NCBI GenBank assembly: GCA_946480685.1
Contig: CAMLLI010000097.1
Span: 1 to 9,438 of the forward strand
Reading direction: 5' to 3'
DNA: 9,438 nt
From: an uncultured Flammeovirgaceae bacterium
GTDB lineage: Bacteria > Bacteroidota > Bacteroidia > Cytophagales > Cyclobacteriaceae
Shown: one piece after another, positions 8,021 through 9,438 of the stretch
Layout: every line of letters begins with the position of its first letter
Position numbering within the stretch: the stretch's first letter is position 1
Program-made: the position numbers and the translations under genes
Notes under the pieces: model-generated
What the model was told of the DNA's origin: nothing
Seen by the model: the letters and a program-made list of their open reading frames with translations, nothing else
Database searches by the model: none

Positions 8021-9337
8021 ATGACGTTCATTGTTCTTGTAGCGTGTATCATTAGCCTGGTAGTGCTCACTACGTGGGCAAAGGTAAATCCATTTCTTGC
8101 TTTTCTGACGGTAGGCACAGTAGCAGCTCTGCTCCTGAGAATGCCGGTTGAAGATATATCGAAGTCCGTAAACAAAGGGATTGGCGATACACTGGGTTCA
8201 CTCGTGATCGTCATTATACTCGGAGCGATGCTCGGGAAACTGGTTGCCGAGAGTGGCGCAGCACAGCGCATTACCCTTATGATGCAACAATTCTTCGGCA
8301 CTCGACATTTAGTCTGGGCCATGAGCATCACGGGTTTTCTGGTGGGCATTCCGCTATACTACAATGTCGGGTTCGTACTCATGATCCCGATTATATTTTC
8401 GGTGGCCTATCAATACAAGTTACCGCTCATCTATGTAGGACTTCCCATGCTGGCTTCTCTTTCTGTGATGCATGGCTTCCTTCCCCCTCACCCATCGCCA
8501 ATTGCACTTGTTGTTCAATTCAATGCCGATATAGCCACTACGTTTGGTTATGGAATTATCATTGCTATACCAGCTATCATTCTTGCAGGCCCGTTGTTTG
8601 CAACGACTATCCGCAACATTCCTACGAGACCTGCAACGTTATCCTTATGCGTTGAAAGACCACACCACGAGTTGCCAGGCGCAGTGAATAGTTTAGTATC
8701 ATCACTCCTGCCTGTCTTGTTGATTGGTATAACAACGCTTCTGTCGCGCATCTTTTCTGAGAATGCTGTAGCGCAACGTATTTTTTCATTTGTAGCCGAA
8801 CCCAATCAAGCCATGTTGCTGACCATCGTAATTGTGACGTATAGCCTGGGCGTGGGTATGGGAAAGAAACTGTCATCGATCATGAGCATTTATGGCGAAG
8901 CGGTGAAAGATATAGCCATGATCCTGCTAATCATTGGAAGTGCCGGAATATTGAAACAGATTTTTTTCGACAGCGGTGTAAGTAAAGATATAGCGGATGC
9001 ATTCAGGCAATTGGACTTTCCGCCTCTCATTTTAGCATGGACGATCACAGCCGTTTTGAGACTTGCGCTTGGATCTGCTACTATAGCCGGTCTGACAGCC
9101 GCAGGCGTTGTATACCCGCTTACACAACAAACCTATATTGAACCTAATTTACTCGTGCTGTCCATTGGAGCAGGAAGTCTGTTTTGCTCGCACGTAAATG
9201 ATACTGCCTTCTGGCTATTCAAAGAATACTTCGGGTTGACGATTAAAGATACTTTTCGTTCCTGGACCATGATGGAGACACTGGTGTCGATCATCGGATT
9301 GATTGGCGTACTCCTGCTCGACTATTTCATCCGGTAA
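8021..9337 (+). CDS. GntP-family sugar-acid (aldonate) permease
   Basis: This 438-residue protein is almost wholly hydrophobic, with about a dozen membrane segments, normal length for GntP. Family motifs are clear: GAMLGKLVAESGAAQRI at 68-84, GIPLYYNVGFVLMIP at 109-123 and HGFLPPHPSP at 151-160. Gluconate permeases often have Phe-Phe or Phe-Tyr and Glu in the second motif (GIPLFFEVG); here it is Tyr-Tyr-Asn, which may reflect a different ligand. GntP proteins are inner-membrane proton symporters for gluconate and related hydroxy acids. With pentonate-degrading enzymes in the same operon, xylonate or arabinonate is a reasonable cargo, but this is inference from context. The ATG at 8021 is 15 bp after the dehydratase stop. 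It is the last gene of the operon, followed directly by a strong hairpin. Confidence 0.9.
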   Translation: MTFIVLVACIISLVVLTTWAKVNPFLAFLTVGTVAALLLRMPVEDISKSVNKGIGDTLGSLVIVIILGAMLGKLVAESGAAQRITLMMQQFFGTRHLVWAMSITGFLVGIPLYYNVGFVLMIPIIFSVAYQYKLPLIYVGLPMLASLSVMHGFLPPHPSPIALVVQFNADIATTFGYGIIIAIPAIILAGPLFATTIRNIPTRPATLSLCVERPHHELPGAVNSLVSSLLPVLLIGITTLLSRIFSENAVAQRIFSFVAEPNQAMLLTIVIVTYSLGVGMGKKLSSIMSIYGEAVKDIAMILLIIGSAGILKQIFFDSGVSKDIADAFRQLDFPPLILAWTITAVLRLALGSATIAGLTAAGVVYPLTQQTYIEPNLLVLSIGAGSLFCSHVNDTAFWLFKEYFGLTIKDTFRSWTMMETLVSIIGLIGVLLLDYFIR

Positions 9338-9366
9338 CTACATGGATCGGTAGCGATCCATGTAGT
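9337..9366. terminator. Perfect 13-bp hairpin between convergent genes, probable bidirectional terminator
   Basis: ACTACATGGATCG (9337-9349) and its exact complement (9354-9366) enclose a 4-base GTAG loop. The left arm begins on the last base of the permease stop codon. On the plus strand only the A/T-rich ATATATTA follows, not a clean T-run; on the minus strand the stop of the convergent gene lies 5 bp before the stem. Position between two converging gene ends supports a shared terminator or 3'-end stabiliser. Confidence 0.65.
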
Positions 9367-9371
9367 ATATA

Positions 9372-9437
9372 TTACTTGAAGAATGGATAACCGGGGGCTG
9401 CATATTTTTTCATTCCTTCTTCATTAATGTCAACGCC
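9372..9437 (-). CDS. C-terminal end of an unidentified minus-strand gene
   Basis: Reading the minus strand inward from the right edge gives 21 residues, GVDINEEGMKKYAAPG followed by YPFFK, then a TAA at 9374-9372. The frame is open to the window edge and the stop lies 5 bp from a convergent hairpin, which fits a real gene end. I do not recognise the family from so short a tail; chance open reading of 66 bases is possible. Confidence 0.45.
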   Translation of the reverse strand, partial: GVDINEEGMKKYAAPGYPFFK

Positions 9438-9438
9438 T

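Noticed and set aside
1..9438. CRISPR, tRNA, rRNA, insertion sequence, attachment site or defence genes
   Set aside because: No regularly spaced repeats, cloverleaf, transposase or long terminal inverted repeats were seen, and nearly all the window is accounted for by metabolic genes.

Overview
The window looks like a carbohydrate-utilisation locus of a Bacteroidota bacterium, perhaps from the Cytophagales side of the phylum. This is inferred from the protein families, the lack of Shine-Dalgarno sequences before the starts, the Sec-exported GH3 enzyme ending its leader in Ser-Gln, and a candidate promoter close to the Bacteroidota type. Base composition is moderate (a little under half G+C by eye). 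No rRNA, tRNA, insertion sequence, phage gene or CRISPR array was seen.

Layout. On the minus strand at the left are an AraC-family regulator (68-946) and, 20 bp beyond its stop, the first 15 codons of a gene that reads like an FGGY-type sugar kinase (1-47, cut by the window edge). A 190-bp divergent control region follows (947-1136). Next comes a tight plus-strand operon of five genes: an exported GH3 beta-xylosidase-like enzyme with a PA14 insert (1137-3770), an FAH-fold 2-keto-3-deoxy-pentonate dehydratase (3779-4615), an NADP-type alpha-ketoglutarate-semialdehyde dehydrogenase (4622-6208), an IlvD/Edd-family pentonate dehydratase (6293-8005) and a GntP-family aldonate permease (8021-9337). 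A perfect 13-bp hairpin starting on the last base of the permease stop (9337-9366) separates it from the tail of a convergent, unidentified minus-strand gene (9372-9437).

How it works together (inference from families). The three cytoplasmic enzymes are the lower half of the non-phosphorylative (Weimberg-type) pentose pathway: pentonate to 2-keto-3-deoxypentonate to 2-oxoglutarate semialdehyde to 2-oxoglutarate. The sugar dehydrogenase and lactonase that normally begin this route are not in the window; a permease for sugar acids is there instead. The simplest reading is that the cell imports ready-made pentonate. The exported GH3 enzyme in the same operon suggests the acid could come from oligosaccharides with an oxidised (aldonic) end. 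The AraC regulator is the likely controller.

Beyond the genes, the most unusual signal is a strong excess of the tetramer TATA in all reading frames and in non-coding DNA, visible as a codon-context effect: in the GH3 gene isoleucine is ATA in 17 of 21 cases after a codon ending in T, but in only 3 of 32 cases otherwise.
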